Counted from the stretch's first letter, positions 34,409 to 45,169 are shown. The stretch: 64,000 nucleotides of DNA from an uncultured Roseovarius sp. (GCA_947499555.1 CANMOU010000002.1:321001-385000); one strand, 5' to 3'. Notes: generated by a model not told the origin, from the sequence alone. Made by a program: numbers and translations.

Positions 34409-35951
34409 GTGCGCGTCCGCCCCTGTCCAAAAGCCAGAACGCCCCGAAGGAGAGCACCAGCAGCAAAAGCGCCGCCCCCGCCGCGCTGTCCATCTGATAG
34501 GCCCCCATCAGGCGGTAGATCTGCAATGGCAGGGTTGCCACGTCGGGGTCAGCAAAAAGCGTGATGACGCCCAGATCGCCCATCGACAGAGCCGCGGCCA
34601 GCCCGGCGGCAAATCCGATCTGTGCCTTGAGCCGCGGCATCAAAACGTGCCGCAGAAAAGGCCAGCCCTGCATATCAAGCGAGACCGCAAGACGCCCCTG
34701 CCGGGCAACAACATCGCGGGCACGCGGCACCAGAACGCGCAGCGCAAAGGGCAGGACGGTAATGGCATTGACCAGCGCGGTCACCGGCAAGGCCCAGGCC
34801 AGCGGGTTACTCCACGGCCGGATCAGAATGAAAAGACCTGTGCCAATCACCAAGGGAGAGGCCGCCAGGCCAAGGATGCCAGCCAGCTCAAGCATTCCGC
34901 CGCGCCCCCGTGCAATCGCCGCCGCCATCGGCAGCGCCATGGCCAGCAACAGAACCGTGCTGATCGACGCAACAAGAACCGAGGTAAGTGCGGCACTGAA
35001 CACCTGCTGTGGCAGGCTGAGAAGCGTGGGTAAGCCGCTGAGCGTCATGGCCAGAAGCGGCAAAAGCAGAAAACCAGCAGCCAGAGCAATGACGGCACCG
35101 TCAAGGAGTCGCGGCATGGCGGCTTGCCCGTCCCACCGACGCACCACACGATCAAGCCCTGTACCAAACCCATCGCCCCGCGCCAGCCACAACGCCAACG
35201 CGCCTGCTATGACCGTCAAACCAAGCTGCACCGCGGATAGCATCGCCGCCCGACCCAGATCAAAATCAAACCGAAACGCCTGATAAATCGCCAGTTCGAT
35301 CGTGGTTGCCCTCGGCCCGCCGCCAAGGGTCAGTGCGACGGCAAAGCTTGTCAGGCAAATGGCGAAGATCACGGCAAGAATACTCGGCACCACTCGCCGC
35401 AGCATGGGCCATTCGATCAGCCGGAACATTGCCCAGCCGTCCGCTCCCAATTGCGCCGCGAGCCGAAAGCGTTCGCCTGGAATCTCCTGCCAGCCCTGCA
35501 GGATGAGCCGGGTGGCCAGCGGTAAATTAAAAAACACATGTGCCAGCACAACACCGTGCAGCCCGTAAACTTGCACAGGGGGCAGGCCGGCAAGGCCAAG
35601 TATCTGGCTCAGCCATCCGGCTCGGCCAAAGACCATGATCAATCCCAGAACCGCTACGATCACCGGCAGGATAAACGGGGCACCCAAGACAGCGATCAGC
35701 ACGCGCCGCCCGGCAAAACGCCGGCGCGCCAACGCGCGCGCGACCGGGATGGCCAGAGCAACACTGAAAAGCGCGGATAATCCGGCCTGAAGAATGGTAA
35801 AGCGCAGGGCTGCCCAGTCAGAAGCACCCAAGCCGCGCCCGGTCTCTGCACGCAAGGCGACGGCCAAAAGCGCGCCAAAAATGATCGCCGCGACGCCCGC
35901 CGCGACGATATTGCCAGATGTGGCGCTTACTGGCTGAGCCCGGTCAGCCAT
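34395..35951 (-). CDS. thiP: thiamine ABC transporter permease
   Basis: 518 residues, a fused double permease with about twelve membrane helices and two EAA loops. The first reads like QGWQEIPGERFRLAAQLGADGWAMFRLIEWPML and the second like RQGRLAVSLDMQGWPFLRHVLMPRL. This two-in-one design is the ThiP/FbpB class. It overlaps thiB by 25 bases upstream and thiQ downstream, so all three are one transcript. Confidence 0.93.
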   Translation of the reverse strand: MADRAQPVSATSGNIVAAGVAAIIFGALLAVALRAETGRGLGASDWAALRFTILQAGLSALFSVALAIPVARALARRRFAGRRVLIAVLGAPFILPVIVAVLGLIMVFGRAGWLSQILGLAGLPPVQVYGLHGVVLAHVFFNLPLATRLILQGWQEIPGERFRLAAQLGADGWAMFRLIEWPMLRRVVPSILAVIFAICLTSFAVALTLGGGPRATTIELAIYQAFRFDFDLGRAAMLSAVQLGLTVIAGALALWLARGDGFGTGLDRVVRRWDGQAAMPRLLDGAVIALAAGFLLLPLLAMTLSGLPTLLSLPQQVFSAALTSVLVASISTVLLLAMALPMAAAIARGRGGMLELAGILGLAASPLVIGTGLFILIRPWSNPLAWALPVTALVNAITVLPFALRVLVPRARDVVARQGRLAVSLDMQGWPFLRHVLMPRLKAQIGFAAGLAAALSMGDLGVITLFADPDVATLPLQIYRLMGAYQMDSAAGAALLLLVLSFGAFWLLDRGGRAHAEA

Positions 35952-36907
35952 TCATCCAGCGCCGCGTCGCGTGCACTTGCGGCCTCTTCCGGGCTAAGCA
36001 AGAGCGATTTTTCCGGCGTCACCAGTGTCTCAAACCCCTCCGGCAACCCACCTTCAGGTGTTACGGCGGGATACATCCAGTTGGTCGTCGGGATGATGCC
36101 CTGGAATGTATCGGAGAGCATGAATGCGAGAAATTGATCCGCCAACTCTGGCTGATCGCTCGCTGCGAGCTTGGCTGCCACCTCGACCTGCATGTAATGG
36201 CCTTCGTCAAAGGCGGCTGCCGCCTTGCTGGCGTCTTCTTCCGCAATCAGGTGATAAGCGGGTGAGGTCGTGTAGCTCAGCACCATGTCGGCCTCACCTT
36301 CAAGGAAAAGACCATAGGCCTCGGACCAGCCTTTTGTCACAGTCACCACGTTGTCGGCCAACCCTTCCCAGATCGCCGGGGCCTCGTTGCCATAGGCGGT
36401 TTTGACCCACATCATCAGGCCCAATCCCGGTGTCGAGGATCGCGGGTCCTGAATGACGATTTTCTTGTCGCTCTCAGCCAGGGCTTTGAAGTTGCTCGGT
36501 GCCTCGGCATCGGCCTCATGCACAAATGCGAAGTAACCCCAGTCATAGGGCAGAAAGACCGGATCGTTCCATTCGATGGGCAGATCAAGCTTGGGGCTTT
36601 GGCCGTGCTCAGCAAAAAGACCGGTTTCCTTGGCTGCAACGATCAGGTTGGTATCAAGACCAAGAACGATGTCGGCATCGCTGCTTGCGCCCTCGAGTTT
36701 CATGCGCGCCAGCAGCGCGGCACCATCTTCTATCCCCACAAGGTTCAGGTCGCAGTCGCAGACCGCTTCAAATGCCTCTTCGACCTGCGGGCCGGGACCC
36801 CAGTCCGAGACAAAGCTGTCATAGGTATACACGGTCAATTCGGGCGTCTCGGCCACGGCAACCGTGGCAGCGCTCAAAAATCCCGCAGCAAAAACAAGAT
36901 GTTTCAT
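35927..36907 (-). CDS. thiB: thiamine-binding periplasmic protein
   Basis: 326 residues with a signal peptide (MKHLVFAAGFLSAATVAVAETPE, probable cleavage after AVA). The mature protein opens ELTVYTYDSFVSDWGPGPQVEEAFE, the ThiB signature, followed by a type 2 binding-protein fold (DPRSSTPGLGLMMWVKTAYG). AAAGGAGGATGCC precedes the ATG at 36907. The upstream leader carries a TPP riboswitch, so uptake is repressed when TPP is plentiful. Confidence 0.94.
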   Translation of the reverse strand: MKHLVFAAGFLSAATVAVAETPELTVYTYDSFVSDWGPGPQVEEAFEAVCDCDLNLVGIEDGAALLARMKLEGASSDADIVLGLDTNLIVAAKETGLFAEHGQSPKLDLPIEWNDPVFLPYDWGYFAFVHEADAEAPSNFKALAESDKKIVIQDPRSSTPGLGLMMWVKTAYGNEAPAIWEGLADNVVTVTKGWSEAYGLFLEGEADMVLSYTTSPAYHLIAEEDASKAAAAFDEGHYMQVEVAAKLAASDQPELADQFLAFMLSDTFQGIIPTTNWMYPAVTPEGGLPEGFETLVTPEKSLLLSPEEAASARDAALDEWLTGLSQ

Positions 36908-36953
36908 GGCATCCTCCTTTGCGACGAGAGGGTCAGGATGGAGGCATGTCCAT

Positions 36954-37045
36954 TACCTTCCCTCCGCCGGTTCTAGCCGGTTCAGGTTCAACGGGTTCGC
37001 GATTTGCATCTCAGTCCTGGAAAATCTCCAAGACACCCCGAGGTA
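36954..37045 (-). promoter_or_regulatory. TPP riboswitch (THI element) upstream of thiBPQ
   Basis: Read on the minus strand: TACCTCGGGG at the 5' side, the conserved CTGAGA (plus-strand 37009-37014), ACCCGTTGAACCTGAACCGG (36996-36977), then TAGAACCGGCGGAGGGA. The 3' GGTA can close on the 5' TACC. All conserved TPP-aptamer blocks are in order, and the element ends about 45 bases before the thiB ATG, consistent with control of translation start. Confidence 0.93.
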
Positions 37046-37139
37046 GGCGGCAAACTAGGAGGAATGATTTGGAAAGACAAGCCGTATTGCGCCGCGTATT
37101 CCGCGGTTCAATTCGCACTTTATTCGGCTCGGGCGAACC

Positions 37140-37550
37140 TTAGCCGGGGTTTTGCGCGGCGCAGGTTGCTCCTTGAGGGATCTGCGTCCAGGGCAACTTC
37201 TCTTCGGTCCAGATATGCACGTCGGGAGCAACCCAACTCGGGTCATCCAGCGTGCCTGCCTTGATGAACAAAAGTGGTCCGTAAAGCGGCCCACCCCCGT
37301 AAAGCGAACTGCCGCATTTGGCGCAGAACCGGCGATACATCGGGCCGCCACTCGACCCGCTGTGATCCTCGTAGACCGCGACGTCGCCCTCGACCTTCAG
37401 GCTGTCTTCCGGGACGGCCACGTTGAAAGAATAGGTTGATCCGCTGATTTTCTGACAGGTCTTGCAATGGCATACCGCCTGCATCACAGGATCAGCGTCA
37501 GAGCTGTATCGCACGGCACCGCAAAGGCACCCACCTTCGATCGTCGGCAT
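37140..37550 (-). CDS. GFA/CENP-V-family zinc protein
   Basis: 136 residues with the GFA zinc-binding layout: GGCLCGAVRY (CxC), CHCKTCQK (CxCxxC), and RRFCAKCGSSLYG (CxxC). Family members are named after glutathione-dependent formaldehyde-activating enzyme (Gfa), but most have unknown roles. GGAGGAGGT precedes the ATG. A single gene between the thi leader and mipZ, not obviously in an operon. Confidence 0.85.
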   Translation of the reverse strand: MPTIEGGCLCGAVRYSSDADPVMQAVCHCKTCQKISGSTYSFNVAVPEDSLKVEGDVAVYEDHSGSSGGPMYRRFCAKCGSSLYGGGPLYGPLLFIKAGTLDDPSWVAPDVHIWTEEKLPWTQIPQGATCAAQNPG

Positions 37551-37619
37551 AATCGACCTCCTCCTAAAAATTGGAAGCCTACGCCAAATCGCCGATTCGT
37601 TTAAGGTGACGTGGTTGGA

Positions 37620-38429
37620 TTAGAATTCGACGGTCACATTTGGCAGGTTCAGCGCTTTCATCAGATCGCGCAATTCCTGCCGTGCTGCCACGTTCGAGAT
37701 ATTCAGTTGTTTGACACCGATGTCCTTGAGATCAAGGAGCGTCAGACCACGGGGAAAGAGCTCACGAAAGATGACCCTCTCGTTGAAACCGGGCGCCGTG
37801 CGGAAACCAATCCGCTTGGCCAGATTTTCAAGCGCCGCGCCCATCTTTTCCTTATTAACCATTTGCTGTGCGCCCATACGGTTGCGAAGCACGATCCAGT
37901 CAATCGGTTTCAAGCCCGCCTGCGCCCGAAGTTGGCGGGCATTCCAAACCATCTCGGAATAGACCGAGGGCCCGAGGATCTTCTGCCCGTCGGTGTCGAC
38001 ATGCGCGAGAAGGTCAAAATCAATGAAACTGTCATTGAGCGGCGTGATCAACGTATCGGCAAGCGAATGCGCCACCTGGCTCAACCGTGTATGTGAACCG
38101 GGGCAGTCGATCATGATGAAGTCGCTGTCCGCCTCTAGCTCGGCCACCGCCACTGAAAGTCGGCGATCATAGACATTCTCGCCGGCTCGCAATTGAGCAG
38201 GGTCGATATCCGGCAAATCCTTGTATCGCGGGCTGGGAAGCGAAAGCCCTTCTGCCTTGAGAAATTTCGCTCGGTTCAGGGCGTAGCGGCCAAATGTTTT
38301 CTGCCTGAGATCAAGATCAAGCGCGCTGACTTTGTGCCCCATACGCGCAAGTGCGGTCGCCACATGCATCGAGACGGTCGACTTACCTGCCCCGCCTTTT
38401 TCGTTCCCGACGACAATTATATGCGCCAT
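37620..38429 (-). CDS. mipZ: MipZ-like division-site positioning ATPase
   Basis: 269 residues. MAHIIVVGNEKGGAGKSTVS carries the deviant Walker A (GNEKGGAGKST, 8-18) of ParA/MinD proteins, and DLDLRQKTFGRYALNR is the MipZ hallmark. FIMIDCPGSHTRLSQVAHSLADTLITPLNDSFID follows as Walker B and switch. MipZ forms a gradient from ParB at the poles and blocks FtsZ away from midcell. The ATG at 38429 is used because homology begins there; an upstream in-frame start would add 23 residues. Confidence 0.92.
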   Translation of the reverse strand: MAHIIVVGNEKGGAGKSTVSMHVATALARMGHKVSALDLDLRQKTFGRYALNRAKFLKAEGLSLPSPRYKDLPDIDPAQLRAGENVYDRRLSVAVAELEADSDFIMIDCPGSHTRLSQVAHSLADTLITPLNDSFIDFDLLAHVDTDGQKILGPSVYSEMVWNARQLRAQAGLKPIDWIVLRNRMGAQQMVNKEKMGAALENLAKRIGFRTAPGFNERVIFRELFPRGLTLLDLKDIGVKQLNISNVAARQELRDLMKALNLPNVTVEF

Positions 38430-38904
38430 GCCTGTTCCTTTTGTCCTGCTGATCTGCCCGGCAGGTGGTTTTTCGGCACTATATGTGGGTCGGAGCATTC
38501 CGTGAAGCGCAATAAGAGAATTCAGTGAAACTTATTGCATTTGCGTCAAAGTCTGCTTTGCGGACCGAGCTGCAATCTAACAGGCCGTGTCAGCGGCGGA
38601 TCGAGGAACGGCGCATACGAGGTGTGACCAACGCGCTTTATGCCTAACAAGTCAGTCAGCCGAATATTTGGAGCGCCTCACGTCGACAAAGCGCCGGACC
38701 GTCGCACGAAAGGCGCGCTCATTTGAGGTGGCATGCCGCCGGCATGACGGGCCGGGCCGGCGCTGGCACGGCGGGGCTACGCCCCTCGATTCAGTGCCAT
38801 GTGTGCGATGAACAGAAGTCTTGAATGGGCTCAAATTCGACTTTTCCCAAGCGCGGCAACACCGACACGCCCCGTCCATGGTCAGACGCAAAAGCAAACG
38901 TCCA
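38430..38904. other. gene-free stretch with nested inverted repeats
   Basis: No convincing coding frame. Around 38732-38800 there are several structures: CATGCCG-c-CGGCATG (38732-38746), GGGGC-tac-GCCCC (38773-38785), and outer arms TGGCAC (38764-38769)/GTGCCA (38794-38799) enclosing the latter. They may mark a small structured RNA, a hutU-distal transcript end or the remnant of a mobile element. The mipZ promoter lies near 38430-38530. Confidence 0.4.
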
Positions 38905-40572
38905 CTACAGAATACCGGGCAGCCGCAATCCATGCGCCCGCGCGCAGTCCTTGGCAATCTCGTAGCCCGCATCGGCGTGGCGCATCACACCGGTGGCCGG
39001 GTCGTTCCACAAGACACGTTCCAGGCGGCGGTCAGCATCTTCTGATCCGTCACAGCAGATGACCATGCCAGAGTGCTGGCTGAAGCCCATCCCTACACCG
39101 CCGCCGTGGTGTAGCGACACCCATGTGGCCCCGCTCGCGGTGTTCAGAAGAGCGTTGAGCAAAGGCCAGTCGCTCACGGCATCTGAGCCATCCATCATTG
39201 CTTCGGTTTCGCGGTTGGGGCTGGCCACCGAGCCGCTATCGAGGTGGTCGCGGCCGATCACAACAGGCGCTTTCAACTCACCATTGCGGACCATTTCATT
39301 GAAGGCCAGACCAGCGCGATGCCGGTCGCCCAGCCCAATCCAACAGATGCGGGCAGGCAGGCCCTGAAACGCAATGCGCTCCTGCGCCATGTCGAGCCAT
39401 TGATGCAGATGGGCGTTCTCGGGGAACAGCTCTTTCATCTTGGCGTCGGTCTTGTAGATGTCTTCCGGATCACCCGAGAGCGCGCACCAACGGAAGGGGC
39501 CGATGCCCTTGCAAAAGAGCGGGCGGATATAGGCGGGGACAAAGCCGGGGAAGGCAAAGGCATTCTCCAGCCCCTCCTCCAGCGCCACCTGCCGGATGTT
39601 GTTGCCATAATCCAATGTCGGCACACCGGCGTTCCAGAAATCCACCATCGCCTTCACATGGGTTTTCATTGACGCGCGCGCCGCGGCCTCAACCGCTTTG
39701 GGATCGCTTTCCTGTTTCGCGCGCCATTCGGCCACGGACCAGCCCTGCGGCAGGTAGCCATGCACCGGATCATGGGCGCTGGTCTGATCGGTGACGATAT
39801 CAGGGTGAATGCCGCGCCGGACAAGCTCGGGGAAGATGTCCGCAGCATTGCCGATAAGACCGACGGACTTGGCGTCTCCGGCCCTGGTCCATGTCTCGAT
39901 CATCGCCAGTGCTTCATCCAGCGTGTGGGCCTTTTCGTCGAGATACTTCGTGCGCAGGCGGAAATCGACACGCGTCTCGTCGCATTCAACCGCGAGGCAA
40001 CAGGCCCCGGCGAAAACCGCCGCCAAAGGCTGCGCACCCCCCATGCCACCAAGGCCGCCGGTCAGGATCCATTTGCCTGTGAGATCGCCGTCGTAATGCT
40101 GTCGCCCCGCCTCGGCAAAGGTTTCATACGTACCCTGCACAATGCCTTGCGTGCCGATGTAGATCCACGATCCAGCCGTCATCTGGCCGTACATCATAAG
40201 ACCCTTGCGATCGAGTTCGCTGAAGTGATCCCAATTGGCCCAATGCGGCACGAGGTTGGAATTGGCGATGAGCACGCGGGGCGCATCGGCATGGGTGCGG
40301 AAGATGCCAACGGGCTTGCCGGATTGCACCAGAAGCGTCTCATCTTCTTCGAGATCCTTGAGCGCGGCGACGATACGGTCAAAGTCATTCCATGTGCGCG
40401 CGGCCCGGCCAATGCCGCCGTAGACGACCAGCTCATGCGGGTTCTCGGCCACGTCGGGATGCAGGTTGTTCATCAGCATCCGCATGGCCGCTTCGGTGGT
40501 CCAGGATTTGGTGCTGATCTGATCTCCGGTGGGCGGGAAGACATCACGGGTGTTGTGGCGGGGGTTGGTCAT
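38905..40572 (-). CDS. hutU: urocanate hydratase
   Basis: 555 residues. It hydrates urocanate to imidazolonepropionate with tightly bound NAD. Signature blocks: [60 protein letters not shown], and the active-site region [18 protein letters not shown] with its Cys. The ATG at 40572 lies one base after the stop of the HIT gene. It is the last gene of the minus-strand hut operon. Confidence 0.97.
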   Translation of the reverse strand: MTNPRHNTRDVFPPTGDQISTKSWTTEAAMRMLMNNLHPDVAENPHELVVYGGIGRAARTWNDFDRIVAALKDLEEDETLLVQSGKPVGIFRTHADAPRVLIANSNLVPHWANWDHFSELDRKGLMMYGQMTAGSWIYIGTQGIVQGTYETFAEAGRQHYDGDLTGKWILTGGLGGMGGAQPLAAVFAGACCLAVECDETRVDFRLRTKYLDEKAHTLDEALAMIETWTRAGDAKSVGLIGNAADIFPELVRRGIHPDIVTDQTSAHDPVHGYLPQGWSVAEWRAKQESDPKAVEAAARASMKTHVKAMVDFWNAGVPTLDYGNNIRQVALEEGLENAFAFPGFVPAYIRPLFCKGIGPFRWCALSGDPEDIYKTDAKMKELFPENAHLHQWLDMAQERIAFQGLPARICWIGLGDRHRAGLAFNEMVRNGELKAPVVIGRDHLDSGSVASPNRETEAMMDGSDAVSDWPLLNALLNTASGATWVSLHHGGGVGMGFSQHSGMVICCDGSEDADRRLERVLWNDPATGVMRHADAGYEIAKDCARAHGLRLPGIL

Positions 40573-40573
40573 G

Positions 40574-41011
40574 TCAGGGCTCCTCGGAAAGCGCGTCGCG
40601 CAATTCATTTGCGATCTCGCGGCGGGTCTCGCGGTGCAGTTCGGGCAAGGCGTGAAAGGTCAGGTTTTGTTCAGCAATATAGCGAGCGGAGGTCACATCC
40701 GTCTTCTCAACCATAGGGATCAGATGGGCGTGAACATGGGCGATGTCGCCGCCCGAAAACATGAAGGTAACGCGATCGACGCCATAGAGGCGCTTCTGCA
40801 CCCGAGCGAGGCGCTGGCCAATATGCAGAATATGCGCGGCTATGTCCGGGGGCGTCACCTCGAAGGTTTCGAAATGCTGTTTCGGCACGATCTGCACGTG
40901 GCCGCGCCTGATTGAGCCGAGGTCCGGGAAGACAACGAGGTGCTCGTCCTCGAAGGCGAAGCTGGCGTCAAACGCCCCAACTGCAATCCGACAAAAGAGG
41001 CACTCTTTCAT
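40574..41011 (-). CDS. HIT-family nucleotide-binding protein inside the hut operon
   Basis: 145 residues. The histidine triad is HVHAHLIPM, near residue 95, with CLFCRI at the N-terminus. Members hydrolyse or transfer nucleoside phosphoramidates and dinucleoside phosphates. The gene is coupled on both sides (ATGA overlap with hutH, one base from hutU), so it is expressed with histidine degradation. It sits in a position between hutH and hutU where hutG is often found. Any role in the pathway is inference. Confidence 0.87.
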   Translation of the reverse strand: MKECLFCRIAVGAFDASFAFEDEHLVVFPDLGSIRRGHVQIVPKQHFETFEVTPPDIAAHILHIGQRLARVQKRLYGVDRVTFMFSGGDIAHVHAHLIPMVEKTDVTSARYIAEQNLTFHALPELHRETRREIANELRDALSEEP

Positions 41012-42540
41012 CCGCCCAACTCTCGCAGTTGCAGATCCACGGCGGCGGTGAGCGCACCGGTTGAAATCATCTGCGCCGCCGCGTCAAGCGAAGGCGCCAT
41101 GTAGCGGTCCTCGCATAGTGTCGACACTTCGGCACGCAGGGCGGCGATGGCCACTTGCAGGGCGGGAGAGGTCTTCAAGGGCGCACGGAATTCGATGCCT
41201 TGGGCGGCACAGAGCGTCTCAACCCCAAGGATGACAGACAGGTTGTCATTCATCGTACCCAGTCGGCGGGCGGCATGTGCGGCCATGCTGACGTGATCTT
41301 CCTGATTGGCCGAGGTGGGCGTGCTGTCGGTGGTGCAGGGATTGGCGAGGTGCTTGTTCTCGCTCATGAGCGCGGCTGTTGTCACTTCGGCAATCATGAG
41401 GCCCGAGTTGAGCCCCGGTTCCGGCGTGAGGAATGGCGGGAGGTCAAAGCTAAGCGTCGGGTCCACCATAAGGGCGACGCGGCGTTGGGCGATGGAGCCG
41501 ATTTCGGCCAGTGCAATGGCAATCTGATCCGCGGCGAAGCCCACAGGCTCGGCATGGAAATTCCCGCCGGATACAATGCGGTTCTCCTCGACAAGAACCA
41601 GCGGGTTGTCGGTCACGGCGTTGGCCTCGACCTCCAAAGTGCGGGCGGCCATGCGCAAAAGGTCAAGTGCGGCACCGGTCACCTGGGGTTGGCAGCGGAT
41701 GCAGTAGGGATCCTGCACGCGGCTGTCATCCTCGCGGTGGCTTTCACGGATTTCCGAGCCATCCATGAGGGCACGCTGCGCCTCGGCTACTTCAATCTGT
41801 CCGGCATGACCCCGCAGTCTGTGGATATTAGCAACAAGCGGCGCGGTAGACCCCATGATCGCATCGGTCGAGAGCGCGCCGGTGACTACGGCAGATTGCA
41901 GATTGCCCCAGGCGCGCCAGAGGCCAGTCAGAGCCAGCGCGGTGGAGAACTGCGTGCCGTTGATCAGCGCGAGTCCTTCTTTCGGGCCAAGGATGATCGG
42001 GAAGAGACCGGCGGCTTTGAGTGCCACGTCTCCGGGCATGCGCTTGTCTTGATAGATTGCATCGCCGTCCCCGATCATGACGGCCGCCATATGGGCCAGT
42101 GGTGCAAGATCGCCCGACGCACCCACCGAACCCTTGACTGGAATGACAGGTGTGACGCCCTTTGCCAGCATGGCCTCAATCAGTTGCGTGAGATCCCACC
42201 GGACACCGGACGCGCCGCGCCCCAGAGAAATGAGCTTGAGCACCATCATCAGCCGTGTGGTGGCCTCATCGAGGGCCTCTCCCACACCGCAGCAATGCGA
42301 CAGGATCAGGTTGCGCTGAAGCTGCGCGGTCTGGTCAGGCTGGATCTTGACGCTGGCGAGTTTACCAAAGCCGGTGTTGACGCCGTAGACAGCTTCGTCT
42401 CCTTCGGCAGCTTTCTGAACCACGGCGGCGGCGGCGTCGATGGATGGCTTGCAGGACAGGTCGAGTTGGGCCGGAAGAGACCCACGCCAAATCGCCTCCA
42501 GTTGCGAGAGCGACACGTGACCGGGGGACAGCTTTTCCAT
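41008..42540 (-). CDS. hutH: histidine ammonia-lyase
   Basis: 510 residues. It deaminates histidine to urocanate. The MIO cofactor forms from Ala-Ser-Gly at 141-143 in [14 protein letters not shown]. Other blocks: [25 protein letters not shown] and [19 protein letters not shown]. The ATG at 42540 overlaps the hutI stop as TGATG, better than an in-frame start 28 codons upstream. First degradative step of the pathway. Confidence 0.97.
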   Translation of the reverse strand: MEKLSPGHVSLSQLEAIWRGSLPAQLDLSCKPSIDAAAAVVQKAAEGDEAVYGVNTGFGKLASVKIQPDQTAQLQRNLILSHCCGVGEALDEATTRLMMVLKLISLGRGASGVRWDLTQLIEAMLAKGVTPVIPVKGSVGASGDLAPLAHMAAVMIGDGDAIYQDKRMPGDVALKAAGLFPIILGPKEGLALINGTQFSTALALTGLWRAWGNLQSAVVTGALSTDAIMGSTAPLVANIHRLRGHAGQIEVAEAQRALMDGSEIRESHREDDSRVQDPYCIRCQPQVTGAALDLLRMAARTLEVEANAVTDNPLVLVEENRIVSGGNFHAEPVGFAADQIAIALAEIGSIAQRRVALMVDPTLSFDLPPFLTPEPGLNSGLMIAEVTTAALMSENKHLANPCTTDSTPTSANQEDHVSMAAHAARRLGTMNDNLSVILGVETLCAAQGIEFRAPLKTSPALQVAIAALRAEVSTLCEDRYMAPSLDAAAQMISTGALTAAVDLQLRELGG

Positions 42541-43733
42541 CACCCCGCTCCCTTGCAGATGCGTCGGTGCAGCGGGTTGAAGCCGATGCGATAGGCGAGT
42601 TCCGCCGGATGTGACACATCCCACACCGCCAGATCAGCGGAATGCCCTTCGGCCAGCGTTCCGCAGTCACACAATCCGAGGGCCGCCGCGGCATCGCGCG
42701 TGACGCCCCAGAACGCCTCTTCCGGGGTCATGCCGAAGAGAGTGCAGCCCATGTTCATGGTAAGCAAAAGCGATGTCATGGGCGATGATCCGGGGTTGCA
42801 ATCGGTGGCCAATGCCATCGGAACCTTGTGTTTACGGAAGGCTTCAATCGGCGGGGCCTGGGTTTCCTTAAGCGTATAAAAAGCGCCGGGTAGGATCACA
42901 GCAACGGTGCCGGCATTCGCCATCAAAACGGCATCGTCTTCAGTCGCGTATTCCAGATGATCCGCCGATAGCGCACAATGGCGGGTGGCCAATTGGGCAC
43001 CGCCCATGTGTGAAAGCTGTTCTGCATGAAGTTTGACCGGCAGCCCCATCGATTTGGCTTTCTCAAACACCGGTTCAAGCTGCTCTGGCGAAAAGGCGAT
43101 GGTCTCACAAAACCCGTCGACCGCGTCGACAAGACCTTCCTGCACGGCCAGTTCCAATGCGGGCAAACAGGCGTTGGCGATGTAGCCGTCGGGATCATTC
43201 TTGTGCTCTTTCGGCAGGGCGTGCGCACCAAGAAAGGTTGTCTTGACCTGAATGGATCGCTCCTGCCCCACCTGGCGCGCGACACGCAGCATTTTCAGTT
43301 CGGTTTCTATGTCTAGGCCATAGCCGGACTTGATCTCTACTGTGGTGACACCTTCCGAGATCAGATGATCCACACGCCCAAGCGCATCGGTAAGAAGTCC
43401 TGCCTCAGAGGCATCTCGCGTCGCCGCAACGGTTGAGACGATCCCGCCGCCGGATTTTGCAATGTCCTCGTAACTGGCACCATTGAGGCGCATCTCGAAC
43501 TCAGCGGCGCGATTGCCGCCAAAGACCATATGTGTGTGGCAATCAATCAGACCGGGTGTGACAAGCCGCCCCTGCAGATCTTCAGACGCAAGACCGGATG
43601 CTTCTTCTGGCAGATCAGTCTCTCGGCCCAGCCATCGGATCAAACCACCTTCAATCCAGATCGCACCATCCGGGATCAGCCCATAAGGTGCATCAGCGGT
43701 GGTGCCTGCCAAGGTCAGGTTGCGCAAGATCAT
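42540..43733 (-). CDS. hutI: imidazolonepropionase
   Basis: 397 residues of the amidohydrolase superfamily. It opens imidazolonepropionate to formiminoglutamate. Metal-site segments: [60 protein letters not shown] and [12 protein letters not shown]. The ATG at 43733 starts [10 protein letters not shown]; upstream frame extension crosses the operator. First gene of the minus-strand hut operon and divergent from hutF. Confidence 0.96.
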   Translation of the reverse strand: MILRNLTLAGTTADAPYGLIPDGAIWIEGGLIRWLGRETDLPEEASGLASEDLQGRLVTPGLIDCHTHMVFGGNRAAEFEMRLNGASYEDIAKSGGGIVSTVAATRDASEAGLLTDALGRVDHLISEGVTTVEIKSGYGLDIETELKMLRVARQVGQERSIQVKTTFLGAHALPKEHKNDPDGYIANACLPALELAVQEGLVDAVDGFCETIAFSPEQLEPVFEKAKSMGLPVKLHAEQLSHMGGAQLATRHCALSADHLEYATEDDAVLMANAGTVAVILPGAFYTLKETQAPPIEAFRKHKVPMALATDCNPGSSPMTSLLLTMNMGCTLFGMTPEEAFWGVTRDAAAALGLCDCGTLAEGHSADLAVWDVSHPAELAYRIGFNPLHRRICKGAG

Positions 43734-43770
43734 TGCCGGGAATCTCACTTGAACGAATGTCAGAATTGAT

Positions 43771-43788
43771 ATTATGTATAGACATAAT
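43771..43788. promoter_or_regulatory. HutC-like operator between hutI and hutF
   Basis: ATTATGT-ATAG-ACATAAT, a perfect 7-bp inverted repeat with 4-bp centre, in the 71-bp divergent gap. Size and symmetry suit a GntR/HutC dimer. HutC (encoded at 45166) would repress both operons until urocanate binds. Confidence 0.75.
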
Positions 43789-43804
43789 AATTTGGGATGC
43801 AAGC

Positions 43805-45169
43805 ATGACAACTCTCTGGGCCAGGCAGGCATTGCTGCCATCAGGATGGGCACGGGACGTGGCGATCACCATCGATGCCGATGGGCAAATCGCCGAGGTT
43901 GTCTTAGAGTCAAAGCCCACGGGGAAACAGGTTGGCATATTGATGCCTGCTCCGGTCAACGCGCATTCGCACTCGTTTCAACGTGCAATGGCGGGCCTTA
44001 CCGAACGCCGGGGCCCTGACGCCAATGACAGTTTTTGGACCTGGCGACAGCTCATGTATCGGTTTCTCGACCGTCTGACGCCGGATCATGTCGAGGCAAT
44101 TGCGGCCTTGGTGCAGATGGAAATGCTTGAGGCGGGTTATGCCACCAATGTCGAGTTTCACTACCTGCATCACAGTCCCGACGGCACCCCCTATGACCGG
44201 CTGTCGGAAATGGCCGAGCGTATTGGAGCCGCCGCGCGACAAACGGGGGTCGGGCTGACGCTTCTGCCGGTGCAATATGAATTTGGCGGCTGTGACGGGC
44301 GGCCGCTTGGACCGGGTCAAATCCGGTTTGGCAATGATCCCGACCGGTTTGCGCGCCTTGCACAGGAGAGCCGCGATAGCATCGGGGAACTGTCCAAGGA
44401 TGCACAAATGGGTGTCGCTCCTCACAGCTTACGCGCGGTGTCCAAAGACGCAATTCAACTGGCACCTCATTTGGCCCAAGACGGCCCGGTTCACATGCAC
44501 CTGGCCGAGCAGATTGCCGAGGTTGAAGAGGTCAGGGCCGCATTCGGAATGCGACCCGTGGAATGGGTGCTTGAGCATGTCGAACCAGATGAGAAATGGT
44601 GTTTCATCCATTGCACGCAAATGGAACCGCATGAGACACAGGGCCTGGCCGCCTCGGGCGCGGTCGCCGGGCTGTGCCCAATCACCGAAGCAAGCCTCGG
44701 AGACGGCATTTTCGATGGGGTCCGCTGGATGAATGCGGGGGGCCGCATCGCCGTTGGCTCGGACTCGAACATCCGTATCTCGCTTTGCGAGGAGCTTCGG
44801 CAGCTTGAGTATTCACAGCGGCTACGCGACCGCTCTCGTGCCGCACTGGCCACGTCAGATCAGTCAACGGGGCGCAGAATTTTTGACGCGGTCTCTCTGG
44901 GCGGCGCACAGGCGGCGGGTCGCAGAACGGGCCGGATCGAGGCCGGATTCTGGGCAGATCTCATGACTTTGGATGACGCTTTTGTCGATCTGTCCGGGCT
45001 TGCCGGTGACGATCTGCTGGATACGTTCATCTTTGCAGGACAAGATGCAATGGTCCGAGACGTCTGGTCGGCAGGCCGCCATGTCGTACAGGACGGGCAT
45101 CACGTCGATCGGGCGCGTATCTTGCGAGCGTACCGCCGCGCGATTGCCGATCTGAGAGATCGTCTATGA
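43805..45169 (+). CDS. hutF: formimidoylglutamate deiminase
   Basis: 454 residues of the amidohydrolase superfamily. It converts N-formimino-glutamate to N-formylglutamate and ammonia. Features: [22 protein letters not shown] (metal HxH), [37 protein letters not shown] and [17 protein letters not shown]. Its presence means the five-step route, which normally needs HutG (N-formylglutamate deformylase) next; no hutG is seen in the window. Its end overlaps hutC by four bases. Confidence 0.95.
   Translation: MTTLWARQALLPSGWARDVAITIDADGQIAEVVLESKPTGKQVGILMPAPVNAHSHSFQRAMAGLTERRGPDANDSFWTWRQLMYRFLDRLTPDHVEAIAALVQMEMLEAGYATNVEFHYLHHSPDGTPYDRLSEMAERIGAAARQTGVGLTLLPVQYEFGGCDGRPLGPGQIRFGNDPDRFARLAQESRDSIGELSKDAQMGVAPHSLRAVSKDAIQLAPHLAQDGPVHMHLAEQIAEVEEVRAAFGMRPVEWVLEHVEPDEKWCFIHCTQMEPHETQGLAASGAVAGLCPITEASLGDGIFDGVRWMNAGGRIAVGSDSNIRISLCEELRQLEYSQRLRDRSRAALATSDQSTGRRIFDAVSLGGAQAAGRRTGRIEAGFWADLMTLDDAFVDLSGLAGDDLLDTFIFAGQDAMVRDVWSAGRHVVQDGHHVDRARILRAYRRAIADLRDRL

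Noticed and set aside
38587-38811. Possible 74-residue gene in the mipZ-hutU gap
   Set aside because: Arg/Cys-rich, overlaps inverted repeats, no ribosome site and no family resemblance.
41155-42594. Long open frame antisense to hutH
   Set aside because: It mirrors the high-GC codon pattern of hutH, has no ribosome site and reads as His/Arg/Gly-rich low-sense protein.
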